54,705 nucleotides of DNA. Origin: AG25 sp035604455 (GTDB taxonomy: Bacteria > Gemmatimonadota > Gemmatimonadetes > Gemmatimonadales > GWC2-71-9). The translations under genes and the position numbers were made by a program. The stretch spans positions 1 through 54,705 of the forward strand of contig DATNIM010000062.1 in the NCBI GenBank assembly GCA_035604455.1. The letters run 5' to 3'. This document shows positions 24,734-32,697 of the stretch, piece by piece; positions within the stretch are counted from its first letter, which is position 1, and every line of letters starts with the position of its first letter. The notes beneath the pieces are model-generated. The model was not told the origin of the DNA. It searched no databases and saw only the letters and a list, made by a program, of their open reading frames with translations.

Positions 24734-25831
24734 TCAGTTCCCCTGACCCACCGGGCCCGGCCCGTCGGGGGGACCCCAGAGAACGATGGCCGCCGCCCTG
24801 CCCCCATGGGCGAGCGGACGCAGGTCGACGCGGCCCTGGCAGGTCTCGTGAATCATCTTGCGCAGGAGCGGCAGCGCCGGCACGCCGCGCCGGACACCGG
24901 CAGCCTGATCCGGAGTGACGAGCGGGTCGGGCGCCGTCCCTTCTTCTACCGACACGCAGATGCCCGCTTCGATCGGCTCGACCCGGATCACGATCGGAGG
25001 GGTGTCGCTCCGCGCTCGACTCACTGCACAGCGGATGAGGCTCCGCAGCACGTACGAGACAGCGTAGGCGTCGCCCCTCACGACGCGCCCTCCTCCGGAG
25101 CCGACGAGATGCAGCACGACGCCGCGCCGTCTCGCGGCCGGCCGCTCGAGCACCACCGAGGCCTGGGCGATCTCGGCGGGGTCGAAAGAGGCGGCCGCGG
25201 CACCGGCAATCCGGGCTTCAAGCGAGACCGCCCGCCGCTTCGCGAGCTCGAGGCCACCCGATACCGCCACTAACTCATCGAGCAGCGTCGCGCGAAACGC
25301 GGCGTCCAGATGCGCCTCGGCTTCGATCCGTTCGGCAGACAGCTTGAGGCTCGCGAGTGCCACCGTCACGGGATCGGCGACCGCATCGCCCGGCTGAGGG
25401 ACCGCGGGCTCGGCCTCCACTCGGGGCTCGACCTCCGTGGCGCCCACACAGAGACCCGCAAGTTCAAGGGTGATCCGCTCCCGGCTGCGTCGCTCAATGC
25501 CATCGGGCGGCGGCGCGGCGGGCTCCCGTCTCACCGGGGCCACACACCATTCCTGCTCGTTCAAGCGGCATCCTACCCAGCGCCCGCCGGGCGCCAACGG
25601 CGTCTTCCACCGCAGCAGCGTGCCCTCGATGTCGAGTACCGTCGCGTGATACGGCGGGTTCTCGACGCTCGAGAGGCGCGGCACGAGCTCCCGCGACGGC
25701 GAGACCTCCCACATGGTGACCACACGACCCGACAGCGCCACGCTTGCTTGTCGCAGAATCTCGCGCTCGCGATGAACGTCCCCGCTTGCCGTCGTCACGC
25801 GATCGGCGGGCACGGCGCCGTGATCCGTCAC
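24734..25831 (-). CDS. GAF-like sensor protein with a degenerate histidine-kinase ATPase domain
   Basis: 365 residues. Residues ~20-110 look GAF-like (REREILRQASVALSGRVVTM, WVGCRLNEQEWCVAPVRRE). Residues ~160-355 resemble a kinase dimerisation plus HATPase region: VALASLKLSAERIEAEAHLD, then VLRSLIRCAVSRARSDTPPI and VRRGVPALPLLRKMIHET. The phospho-His is not visible, the N-box Asn is replaced (LIRCA rather than LxxNA), and DxGxG is absent (VEEGTAP). It is probably a non-catalytic sensor or ATP-independent partner. Its start overlaps the upstream receiver gene by four bases, so the two likely work together. Confidence 0.65.
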   Translation of the reverse strand: MTDHGAVPADRVTTASGDVHREREILRQASVALSGRVVTMWEVSPSRELVPRLSSVENPPYHATVLDIEGTLLRWKTPLAPGGRWVGCRLNEQEWCVAPVRREPAAPPPDGIERRSRERITLELAGLCVGATEVEPRVEAEPAVPQPGDAVADPVTVALASLKLSAERIEAEAHLDAAFRATLLDELVAVSGGLELAKRRAVSLEARIAGAAAASFDPAEIAQASVVLERPAARRRGVVLHLVGSGGGRVVRGDAYAVSYVLRSLIRCAVSRARSDTPPIVIRVEPIEAGICVSVEEGTAPDPLVTPDQAAGVRRGVPALPLLRKMIHETCQGRVDLRPLAHGGRAAAIVLWGPPDGPGPVGQGN

Positions 25832-26268
25832 GGTACCGTCCGCGCGCGCGACGGCGCCGAGGGCTCAATCAACTTCATGATCTGTTCGAGATCGAAGGGC
25901 TTTGAGAGAAATGCGTCAGCGCCGAGCTCGGCCGATCGTCGGGCCAAGTCCACGACAGGGGCGTCGGCGCCCGAGATGGCGATAATGCGCAGTTGCGGCC
26001 AGTGGGAGCGCAGGTGCGCAATCGTCGGAAGGCCGCCGACACCGGGCATGTAGATGTCGGTGATCACGAGGTCAGGCCGCGACTGGGAGACGAGCACGAT
26101 CCCCTGCGCACCGTCCGCGGCCTCGAGAACGTCGATGCCCGCCCGTCGCAGGAGCCGCGCGAAGGCCGTGCGAAATCGCCCGTTGTCATCAATGACGAGC
26201 GCTGTCACGCGGCGAGCAGGTTCGCCGGAGCCGTCTGCGGCCCCCGGACTCGGCAACACTCCATCCAT
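25828..26268 (-). CDS. Single-domain response regulator (orphan receiver)
   Basis: 146 residues, ATG 26268 behind AAGGAG. A 22-residue polar N-terminus leads into a receiver: ALVIDDN (acidic pair), LVITDIYMPGVGG (phospho-Asp), IIAISGAD (Ser switch) and ADAFLSKPFD (Lys). No output domain. It likely shuttles phosphate or controls a partner by binding. It is coupled to the degenerate kinase-like gene (ATGA overlap), which cannot itself phosphorylate it, so the phosphodonor may be the hybrid kinase at 22870 or another kinase. Confidence 0.85.
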   Translation of the reverse strand: MDGVLPSPGAADGSGEPARRVTALVIDDNGRFRTAFARLLRRAGIDVLEAADGAQGIVLVSQSRPDLVITDIYMPGVGGLPTIAHLRSHWPQLRIIAISGADAPVVDLARRSAELGADAFLSKPFDLEQIMKLIEPSAPSRARTVP

Positions 26269-26770
26269 CGATCAACGCTCCTTCGGTAGCCGGGCCACCT
26301 CGATCGTCGAGGCCCCTAGCTTTGCGACCCCGGATCACTCCGGGTGTGCTCTTGTCGATGAGCGTGCACGGCACGCGACTCTCCGCGCCTGAAGGGCAAG
26401 GGGTGTGCCGCCTGCTTTGAGCGCGGCCGCCAGGTGGTCTAGGAGAACTGCATGTCAAATCCGAAAACACTGACCAGATCTTCGACAGCTCGATCCGAGA
26501 GGAATGCTGGGCAGGCGAACACGCAACATCTTGCATGTCGCTCAGATGCGACATCGACACGTGACGACGCGCCGCTCGCGAAGGCGCGGACGCTCAGGAG
26601 ACCCCGCTTGCGCGAACCCGTGGAAGGCTCGATTCTTGCTCCCGCCGGGGCATCACTACAAACACCGGGTGCTCGGTCGACCCCCCGCGGGCAAGCAGTT
26701 TGGGCGGTTCGCGCGGCATTGGGTCGTGCCCCCGTTGCGGGCGGCACACGTCACGTTCAGGGGGAAAAGC
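26269..26770. other. About 500 bp without a convincing gene
   Basis: It should contain the promoter of the receiver gene (minus) and of the small gene at 26771 (plus). One frame, 26452-26808, has AGGAG before its ATG (MSNPKTLTRSSTARSERNAG...), but its composition is Arg/Ala/Thr-rich without a domain and it runs into the next gene in another frame. I do not call it. Confidence 0.4.
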
Positions 26771-26941
26771 GTGCTAACTGTCGAATCGGGGGCGCAGCTC
26801 GCGCCTGAGCGGCGTCGCGCGAGGAATCGTCGACGCGCGGATCGCCGCGCGGCGACGATCCCGGTGCTCGTTGAGCGGCGGAAACCGTCCGAGCGGAGGC
26901 TCCGGGGAGAGCGCCGGGAGCCGCGCGCGAAGACCAACTAG
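26771..26941 (+). CDS. Small Arg-rich protein with ERR/DRR repeats
   Basis: 56 residues from GTG 26771, behind GGGGGA. After LTVESGAQLAP the protein is a run of basic-acidic units: ERRRARNRRRADRRAA, TIPVLV, ERRKPSERRLRGERREPRA. It is highly charged and probably a single amphipathic helix or disordered. The repeated [E/D]RR pattern with a short hydrophobic centre recalls small conserved charged proteins, but I know no function; nucleic-acid or membrane binding is possible. It is convergent with the SRPBCC gene, ending 24 bases away. Confidence 0.45.
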   Translation: MLTVESGAQLAPERRRARNRRRADRRAATIPVLVERRKPSERRLRGERREPRAKTN

Positions 26942-26964
26942 CCCGACTCGCAGACGAGCGTTCG

Positions 26965-27405
26965 TCAGAACGACGGTCGCTCGCGAAACAGCGCGTGCAA
27001 CACGTTGTCCAGGATCCGCTCCAGGTGCTGCTCGACCTCCCGCTTTCCGAACCAGCGGCCCCGCAACCAGGCGCCGAGCGAGTGGGGCGCCCATTCGTTG
27101 CGGATCGTGAGCGCGGTGCCGGCCCCTGCTGGGTCCAGGTTGAAGACCGTGCGCCACCCCTGCCGACCGCCCCGCTCCACCCACCCCACGGTGGAAGGCT
27201 CCGTGTAGGCGACCACCTCAAACTCAGTCACCCGCTCGCCGAACCGCACGGTAATCGACGTGCCAGCCGCGAGCGGCCCCGTGCTTTGGACCGCGTCCGC
27301 TCCGGGGAAGCAGGCGGCCATGCCGCCCGGGTCGGTTAGGACATGGAAGACCTGATTTACTGGGGCGCTGACCGCGTCGCGAACGGTGTACGTTACGGCC
27401 CGCAT
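26965..27405 (-). CDS. SRPBCC-family (START-like fold) protein
   Basis: 146 residues from ATG 27405; a longer frame to 27555 lacks a sensible N-terminus. MRAVTYTVRDAVSAPVNQVF is the opening strand and helix. Next come VLTDPGGMAACFPGADAVQS, SITVRFGERVTEFEVVAYTE, and the closing long helix WFGKREVEQHLERILDNVLH. This is the polyketide cyclase/dehydrase-type fold that holds hydrophobic ligands. The ligand and role are unknown. It is a single gene in a region of sensors and decayed genes. Confidence 0.8.
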   Translation of the reverse strand: MRAVTYTVRDAVSAPVNQVFHVLTDPGGMAACFPGADAVQSTGPLAAGTSITVRFGERVTEFEVVAYTEPSTVGWVERGGRQGWRTVFNLDPAGAGTALTIRNEWAPHSLGAWLRGRWFGKREVEQHLERILDNVLHALFRERPSF

Positions 27406-27876
27406 GCCCGCGCTACCCCGTAGAGTGAGGGTGGACCGGGGGTACGGCCCTTGGTCGTCCCCGGTCAACTTGGCACCATAGGCCCCGGGCGTGGGGGAGA
27501 GCAGGGCGTTTTTGCGGCAGGGGGGGTCGAATTTGCGACATCTGGTGGCACACACCCCGCTAACTCCTCGCGCCTAGGCCGCTTGGCCGGTCTTTGCCCA
27601 TTGCTCAGGGCCGCCCAAGGACGACGTTTGGCGTCAAGAGGGCGAACTGGTCGTTCCGACTCCATGGCCTAGGCGCTCTCCGTGTGGCCGGGATCAAGCG
27701 GTCTTTCCTGGCCCTTCGGGATTGTCCGGATCCGAGACGCCGGGACCCGTTGCGCGACGAGATAGGTCTTCGCCGCGATCCCGCGGCACGCTCCTCCTAG
27801 ATCCGCATGCGAGACGCACCCCGAGGGGTCACGGCGTCCCGTTGAGGGAATTTCGAGCGGCCCCTAGGTTGGGGCG
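27406..27876. other. About 470 bp without a recognisable gene
   Basis: Upstream of both the SRPBCC gene (minus) and the broken methyltransferase (plus). Open frames are short and overlap in all frames. No tRNA, clear hairpin-plus-T-run or repeat was seen. Promoters for both genes must lie here. Confidence 0.4.
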
Positions 27877-28712
27877 ATGCCAGCCGAAAGTGCGATCAGT
27901 CACGTCTCCGACACCGCTCGGTGGGTGGCCCTCTACCGAGCCATGGAGAGCGAGCGACAGGACGCCCTGTTCCACGATCCCTACGCCCGCGGACTGGCGG
28001 GCGAGCGCGGGGTCGAGATTCTCCGCACGATGCCCAAGGGACGAGCGTGGGCTTGGCCGATGATCGTGCGCACCGCGGTGATGAACGACCGGATCCTCGG
28101 GCTCGCGCGTGACGGGGGGATCGACGTGGTGACGTGGTGTTGAACCTCGCGGCGGGGCTCGATACCCGGCCCTACCGCCTGGCCCTTCCGGCCACGCTGC
28201 GCTGGATCGAGGTGGACTTCGCCGACATTCTGGCCTACAAGGCCGAGCAGCTCGCCGGGGAGAAACCCGTGTGCGTGCTCGAGCGGGTGGCGGCGACCGC
28301 GCAATCTGCGCTCGTCATCAGCGAGGGCCTACTCATCTATCTGTCGCCAGCTGCCGTTTCGGGCCTCGCCGCAGCGCTGCACGCTCGTCAGGCATACGGG
28401 TTCTGGCTGTTCGACCTCGCCTCCCCCGCGTTGCTCCAGCTCATGGAGCGCACCTGGGGTCGGGCGGTGGCGGCCGGGAACGCGCCCTTTCAATTCGCCC
28501 CTGAGACCGGCACGCGTTTCTTCGAACCACATGGCTGGCGGGAGCGGGAGTTCCACTCGATGTGGGAGGAGTCCCTGCGGCTCGGGCGGACGATGCGCTT
28601 CGCACGCCTCTGGCGCCTCGTCGGATGGCTCGCCCCCCGCGCGCGCCGCGAGATGTGGCGCCGGATGTCGGGGATCGTGTTGATGGAGCGCGCGAGCGAG
28701 CCCGCGGTCTAG
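27877..28712 (+). pseudogene. Class I SAM-dependent methyltransferase (LCM/PPM1 type), frameshifted
   Basis: The first frame (27877-28143) reads VSDTARWVALYRAMESERQD and DPYARGLAGERGVEILRTMP, the N-terminus of leucine carboxyl methyltransferase-like proteins. The second frame (to 28712) continues VLNLAAGLDTRPYRLALPAT, the SAM-binding motif, and LVISEGLLIYLS. The shift is caused by a tandem GACGTGGT duplication: deleting one copy restores IDVVLNLAAGLDTRPYRL. The stretch between CVLERVAA and SALVISEG is also ~20 residues shorter than usual, so a second deletion is likely. Substrate unknown. Probably inactive as read. Confidence 0.7.
28123..28138. repeat. 8-bp tandem duplication that breaks the methyltransferase frame
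   Basis: GACGTGGT at 28123-28130 is repeated at 28131-28138. The duplication inserts eight bases and creates a TGA (28141-28143) in the first frame. Confidence 0.9.
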
Positions 28713-28721
28713 ACCCGAGCC

Positions 28722-30467
28722 ATGCAGAATCCCGATATCGCCCGGTTGTTCGACGAGGTCTCAGACCTGCTCGAGATCAAGGGCGAGAACCCTTTTCGCG
28801 TACGCGCCTATCGAAACGCCGCGCGCACGATCCGCGACTTTCCCGAACCGCTGACCGACGTCGTCGCACGAGGCACACCCCCCCTGACCGATCTGCCCGG
28901 GATCGGCTCGGACCTCGCCGAAAAGATCTCCACCATCATCGCGACGGGCGAGTTGCCGCTGCACAAGCAGCTAGCCGCCAAACTGCCCTCGGGACTGCTC
29001 GACCTCTTGCGGATCCCGGGCCTCGGCCCGAAGCGCGTAAAGCTCCTCTACTCAAGCCTGAAGATCCGATCCGCCGCGGACCTCGCCAAGGCCCTGGCTG
29101 CTGGCCGTGTCGGGAAGCTCAAAGGCTTCGGCCCGAAGATGGTCGAGAAGATCCAAGCCGGCCTCCCGCAGGCCCACGTCGGCGAGCAACGGCTGCTGTT
29201 GCACGACGCCGAAACGGAAGCGCAAGCGATCGAGGCGCACCTCGAGACCGGGGGCGGCCTCTCGGCCATCGCGGTGGCCGGCAGTTTCAGACGGCGGCGC
29301 GAGACGGTCGGGGACTTGGACGTGCTCGTCACGTGCGCCGACCGCACGGCCGTGATGCAGCGGTTCGTCACCTACCCGGACGCAGCCGAGGTACTGGCGC
29401 ACGGTGACACGCGCTCGACCATCCGTCTCCGCGGAGGGCTTCAGGTCGATCTCCGCGCGGTCGAGCCCGCCGCCTACGGGGCGGCCCTCCAGTACTTCAC
29501 CGGTTCAAAAGCGCACAACGTGGAACTGAGGCAGCTCGCTCAGTCCAAGAACCTCAAGCTGAACGAGTATGGCCTCTTCAAGGGGACGCGTCGCGTCGCG
29601 GGGACGACCGAGGAGGAGATCTACGCCGCGCTCGGGCTCGACTGGATTCCCCCGGAGCTGCGCGAGGCCCGCGGCGAGATCGCGCTGGCCCGGGCCCACC
29701 GGCTGCCCACGCTCGTGGCCCTCGACGAGATCCGGGGCGATATGCAGATGCACACGAAAGCAACCGACGGCCAGGGGACGATTGCCGACATGGCCGAATC
29801 GGCTCGCGCCCGCGGCTACGCGTACATCGCGATCACGGACCACTCGAAGCGCGTGACGATGGCTCACGGACTCGACCCGACGCGTCTGCGGGCCGAATGG
29901 GCGGCCGTGGACGCTTGGAATGCCGCCCGACCGAAGGTGACCATCCTGAAGAGCGTGGAGCTCGACATCCTGGAGGACGGCAGACTGGACTTGCCGGACG
30001 ACCTGCTCGCGGAAGCGGACTACGTGGTGGCGGCGATCCATTACGGTCTCACGCAATCGAAACGGCAGATCACGGAGCGGGTGCTCGGGGCGATCGAGCA
30101 CCCCTGGGTAGACGCGATCGGCCATCCGACCGGCCGCCTCATCGGCAAGCGAGAGCCCTTCGCGATGGACTTCGACGCGATCGCCGAGGCCGCCGCCCGC
30201 ACGGGGTGCCTCCTCGAGGTGAACGGGCAGCCCGACCGCATGGACCTGCCCGACACCCTCGCCGCGGCGGCGAAGCAGCACGGCGTCCGCTTCGTGCTAT
30301 CGACCGACAGTCACCGCCCGAACACCCTGTCCTTCATGCGTTACGCGGTAGACATCGCGCGCCGCGCCGGGCTCGAGCGCGGCGACATTGTGAACACGTT
30401 GCCGCTCGCGGGGCTGCGCGCGCAGTTGAAGCGCACGCGCGCGCCGCAGCATGGCGGTTCGGGCTAG
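28722..30467 (+). CDS. polX: DNA polymerase/3'-5' exonuclease of the PolX family
   Basis: 581 residues, the normal length. Helix-hairpin-helix DNA-binding parts come first (LTDLPGIGSDLAEKIST, LLRIPGLGPKRVKLLYSSLK). The polymerase-beta-type nucleotidyltransferase follows: AGSFRRRRETVGDLDVLV with its Asp pair, third Asp in GGLQVDLRAV. The C-terminal PHP domain (~340-575) has metal-binding DMQMHTKATDGQGT, ITDHSKR, AAIHYGL, LEVNGQPDRMD and STDSHRP. The enzyme fills short gaps in base-excision repair and proofreads with the PHP nuclease. It starts 9 bases after the broken methyltransferase and overlaps the convergent rnhB stop by four bases. Confidence 0.95.
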   Translation: MQNPDIARLFDEVSDLLEIKGENPFRVRAYRNAARTIRDFPEPLTDVVARGTPPLTDLPGIGSDLAEKISTIIATGELPLHKQLAAKLPSGLLDLLRIPGLGPKRVKLLYSSLKIRSAADLAKALAAGRVGKLKGFGPKMVEKIQAGLPQAHVGEQRLLLHDAETEAQAIEAHLETGGGLSAIAVAGSFRRRRETVGDLDVLVTCADRTAVMQRFVTYPDAAEVLAHGDTRSTIRLRGGLQVDLRAVEPAAYGAALQYFTGSKAHNVELRQLAQSKNLKLNEYGLFKGTRRVAGTTEEEIYAALGLDWIPPELREARGEIALARAHRLPTLVALDEIRGDMQMHTKATDGQGTIADMAESARARGYAYIAITDHSKRVTMAHGLDPTRLRAEWAAVDAWNAARPKVTILKSVELDILEDGRLDLPDDLLAEADYVVAAIHYGLTQSKRQITERVLGAIEHPWVDAIGHPTGRLIGKREPFAMDFDAIAEAAARTGCLLEVNGQPDRMDLPDTLAAAAKQHGVRFVLSTDSHRPNTLSFMRYAVDIARRAGLERGDIVNTLPLAGLRAQLKRTRAPQHGGSG

Positions 30468-31084
30468 AACAGCGCGAGCTGGAGTACCGGAGCGAAGCTC
30501 AGGCGATGGTGGACCGAACGCCCGAACGCCATCAACGCGTCCAGGTGCTCGGGCGTCCCATACCCCTTGTTGCAGTCCCAGGCGTAGCGTGGGTAGCGCG
30601 GAGCGAGCCGTACCATCAAGCGGTCGCGCACGGTTTTGGCGATGACCGACGCTGCGGCGATGGACGTGCACAGGGCATCGCCGTCAATCACCGGCTCGTG
30701 GGCCCACCCAAGCTCGGGGCACGCGAGTCCGTCCACGAGCACGTGCGCGGGGGCGACGGACAGACGCGCGAGCGCGCGCCGCATGGCGAGGATCGTGGCG
30801 CGGCGGATGTTGAGGCGATCGATTTCGCGGACGCTCGCCGCTCCGACACCCACGGCGACGGCTCTGGCGCGCACGACGGCGGCAAGGCGCGTCCGCGCGG
30901 TGGGCGTGAGAACCTTCGAATCTCTGAGACCGCGGATCGGCGTGGAGTAGGCGGGCAGCACGACTGCGGCGGCCACGACCGGCCCGGCGAGGGGACCCCG
31001 CCCCGCCTCGTCGATGCCGGCGACAAGCCCGCCCCGCGCCCAGAGCGCGCGTTCGCGCTCGAGCGAGGGACGGGGCCCCTTCAC
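30464..31084 (-). CDS. rnhB: Ribonuclease HII
   Basis: 206 residues. The family opening GIDEAGRGPLAGPVVAAAVV holds two of the catalytic acids (Asp, Glu); RGLRDSKVLTPTAR and HVLVDGLACPEL follow, with a further Asp in the latter. It removes RNA from RNA-DNA hybrids and misincorporated ribonucleotides. It follows rplS with a 4-base overlap, the common trmD-rplS-rnhB order. Family length is normal. Confidence 0.95.
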   Translation of the reverse strand: MKGPRPSLERERALWARGGLVAGIDEAGRGPLAGPVVAAAVVLPAYSTPIRGLRDSKVLTPTARTRLAAVVRARAVAVGVGAASVREIDRLNIRRATILAMRRALARLSVAPAHVLVDGLACPELGWAHEPVIDGDALCTSIAAASVIAKTVRDRLMVRLAPRYPRYAWDCNKGYGTPEHLDALMAFGRSVHHRLSFAPVLQLALF

Positions 31085-31452
31085 CCTTCGGTGTGCTCCG
31101 GGACGACGAGCCCGCGGCGCTCGCGAATCCGCGCGGCCTTCCCGGCCAGCCGCCGCAGGAAGTACAGCTTCGCCCGCCGGACGCGGCCCTTGCGCACGAT
31201 CGCGATTTCGGCGATCGATGGGCTGTGCAGCGGGAAGATCCGCTCCACGCCCACGCCTGCCGAGATCTTGCGGACGGTGAACGACTCGCTGATACCGCCA
31301 CCCCGCCGCGCGATGCAGATCCCTTCGAACGCCTGCAACCGCTCCTTCTCCCCTTCGCGGACGCGCACCATGACGCGCACCGTGTCGCCGGGTTCGAACG
31401 GGGGCACGTTGGTCTTCAGCCCCTCGCGCTCAATCGCTCGCAGCCGCTGCAT
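31081..31452 (-). CDS. rplS: 50S ribosomal protein L19
   Basis: 123 residues. The signature PPFEPGDTVRVMVRVREGEK, RLQAFEGICIARRGGGISES, FTVRKISAGVGVERIFPLHS and RRAKLYFLRRLAGKAARIRE is unmistakable. It sits at the 30S-50S interface. Encoded between trmD and rnhB in the conserved ribosome-maturation operon. Confidence 0.98.
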   Translation of the reverse strand: MQRLRAIEREGLKTNVPPFEPGDTVRVMVRVREGEKERLQAFEGICIARRGGGISESFTVRKISAGVGVERIFPLHSPSIAEIAIVRKGRVRRAKLYFLRRLAGKAARIRERRGLVVPEHTEG

Positions 31453-31486
31453 ATCCCGTCTCCCTCAGAGGTCCCAGCCGGCGTGC

Positions 31487-32176
31487 TCAGTCCTGCCCCG
31501 CCACGTGCCGGGCCCAGATGTCCGGCCGGCGCTCCCGCGTCAGGCGCTCCGCCTCACGCGCTCGCCAAGCCGCAATTTTGTCGTGGTCTCCGCTCAACAA
31601 TATCGCCGGCACATCCATCCCGCGGTAGCTTGGCGGTCGCGTGTAGCTCGGCGGGGCGAGCAACTCGTCGTAATGCGAGTCCGTCGCCGCGGACTCGTGA
31701 TCACCGAGCGCACCGGGAAGCAAGCGCACCACCGCGTCCACTACGCACAGGGCGGCGGGCTCGCCGCCTGACAGGACAAAGTCGCCGACCGAGACTTCCT
31801 CGGCCCCGAGCCCGTCCGCGACGCGCTGATCGACGTCCTTGTAGTGCCCGCACAGGAGCGTGAGCTCCCGCCCGAGCGACCAGCGTACTGCATCCCGGTG
31901 GCCGAACGGGCGACCCCGCGCCGAGAGCGACACGAGCGGCGGCCCCACGCGCAGATCCTCGACCGCCTCGAAGAACGGCTCGGGCTTGAGCACCATGCCG
32001 GCGCCGCCTCCGTAGGCGTAGTCGTCCACCGTGTGGTGGCGGTCGTGCGTGTAGTCGCGCAGCTGCACAACCCGGTAGCGCACGAGCCCGAGCTGAGCCG
32101 CCCGTCCCAGGATGCTCGTGGCCAGCGGCGCTGCGAAGTACTCGGGAAACAACGTCACGACGCTAATCGTGAGCAT
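31487..32176 (-). CDS. trmD: tRNA (guanine37-N1)-methyltransferase TrmD
   Basis: 229 residues. The SPOUT trefoil-knot motifs are LLCGHYKDVDQRV, VGDFVLSGGEPAALCVVDAV, VRLLPGALGD and YTRPPSYRGMDVPAILLSGD. The N-terminus ISVVTLFPEYFAAPLATSIL is also typical. It methylates G37 of tRNAs next to the anticodon, which prevents frameshifting. Its start overlaps the short rimM frame by 14 bases. Confidence 0.97.
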   Translation of the reverse strand: MLTISVVTLFPEYFAAPLATSILGRAAQLGLVRYRVVQLRDYTHDRHHTVDDYAYGGGAGMVLKPEPFFEAVEDLRVGPPLVSLSARGRPFGHRDAVRWSLGRELTLLCGHYKDVDQRVADGLGAEEVSVGDFVLSGGEPAALCVVDAVVRLLPGALGDHESAATDSHYDELLAPPSYTRPPSYRGMDVPAILLSGDHDKIAAWRAREAERLTRERRPDIWARHVAGQD

Positions 32177-32516
32177 CGGGCTCTTCCACGGCGACTAAAT
32201 GATCCCGCCACCCCTCGACCGCCGCCCGACTCGACACTCCGACGAACCCCAGCAACCAGGTCCGGTGGTAGGAGCGGCGTCGCGCCACCAGGAGCGGCCC
32301 GGCGACCACCCGCCGCTCCTCATCCACAATGAACACCCGCGCCTTCGGGCCAAACACCAAGCCCGGGTTTTCGACCAGCGGCACCACGGCCGCCTCGCCC
32401 TGCTGACCGTGCGGCTTCCGCAGCCGACCAACTACGCGGATGGCTTGCCCAATACGCCGGCCTTCTTGAGGAGCGAGCGGACGGTGTCCGTCGGCGACGC
32501 GCCTTTGGCGAGCCAC
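32163..32516 (-). CDS. rimM: Ribosome maturation factor RimM, N-terminal domain only
   Basis: The recognisable part is ~90 residues: IRVVGRLRKPHGQQGEAAVV, FGPKARVFIVDEERRVVAGP, RSYHRTWLLGFVGVSSRAAV and EGWRDHLVAVEEPD, then a stop. That is the RimM beta-barrel domain. The C-terminal PRC-barrel domain (~75 residues) that contacts S19 is missing. Start choice is hard: no ATG/GTG/TTG lies in frame between GTG 32516, 85 bases inside rpsP, and the domain. An ATT at 32453 after AAGG is the best-placed alternative. The position rpsP-rimM-trmD is the conserved one. Either a genuine short RimM or one damaged at both ends. Confidence 0.75.
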   Translation of the reverse strand: MARQRRVADGHRPLAPQEGRRIGQAIRVVGRLRKPHGQQGEAAVVPLVENPGLVFGPKARVFIVDEERRVVAGPLLVARRRSYHRTWLLGFVGVSSRAAVEGWRDHLVAVEEPDAHD

Positions 32517-32689
32517 GCGTGCGCGGCCGTCGCATCGACGGTGATCTCCGCCGGATTGGCGCGCGGGTTGTAGTGCCCGATCGTCGCCACGAATCGCCCG
32601 TCCCGCGGCGAGCGCTGGTCCGCGACCACAATGCGGAAGTATCCCTGGCCTCGTCGCCCCACTCGCCGCAGTCGAATTCGAGTTGCCAT
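32432..32689 (-). CDS. rpsP: 30S ribosomal protein S16
   Basis: 85 residues, normal length. ATRIRLRRVGRRGQGYFRIV, VADQRSPRDGRFVATIGHYN and GASPTDTVRSLLKKAGVLGK are the S16 signature. It binds 16S rRNA during early 30S assembly. It is encoded 8 bases after ffh and before rimM. Confidence 0.98.
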   Translation of the reverse strand: MATRIRLRRVGRRGQGYFRIVVADQRSPRDGRFVATIGHYNPRANPAEITVDATAAHAWLAKGASPTDTVRSLLKKAGVLGKPSA

Positions 32690-32697
32690 ACCGCTCC

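Noticed and set aside
23410..24807. Open frame of 465 codons on the minus strand
   Set aside because: Antisense to the PAS hybrid kinase, whose domains are complete; no protein-like features.
26452..26808. 118-codon frame with AGGAG before ATG
   Set aside because: Good ribosome site but low-complexity Arg/Ala/Thr content, no domain, and overlap with the better-supported small gene at 26771.
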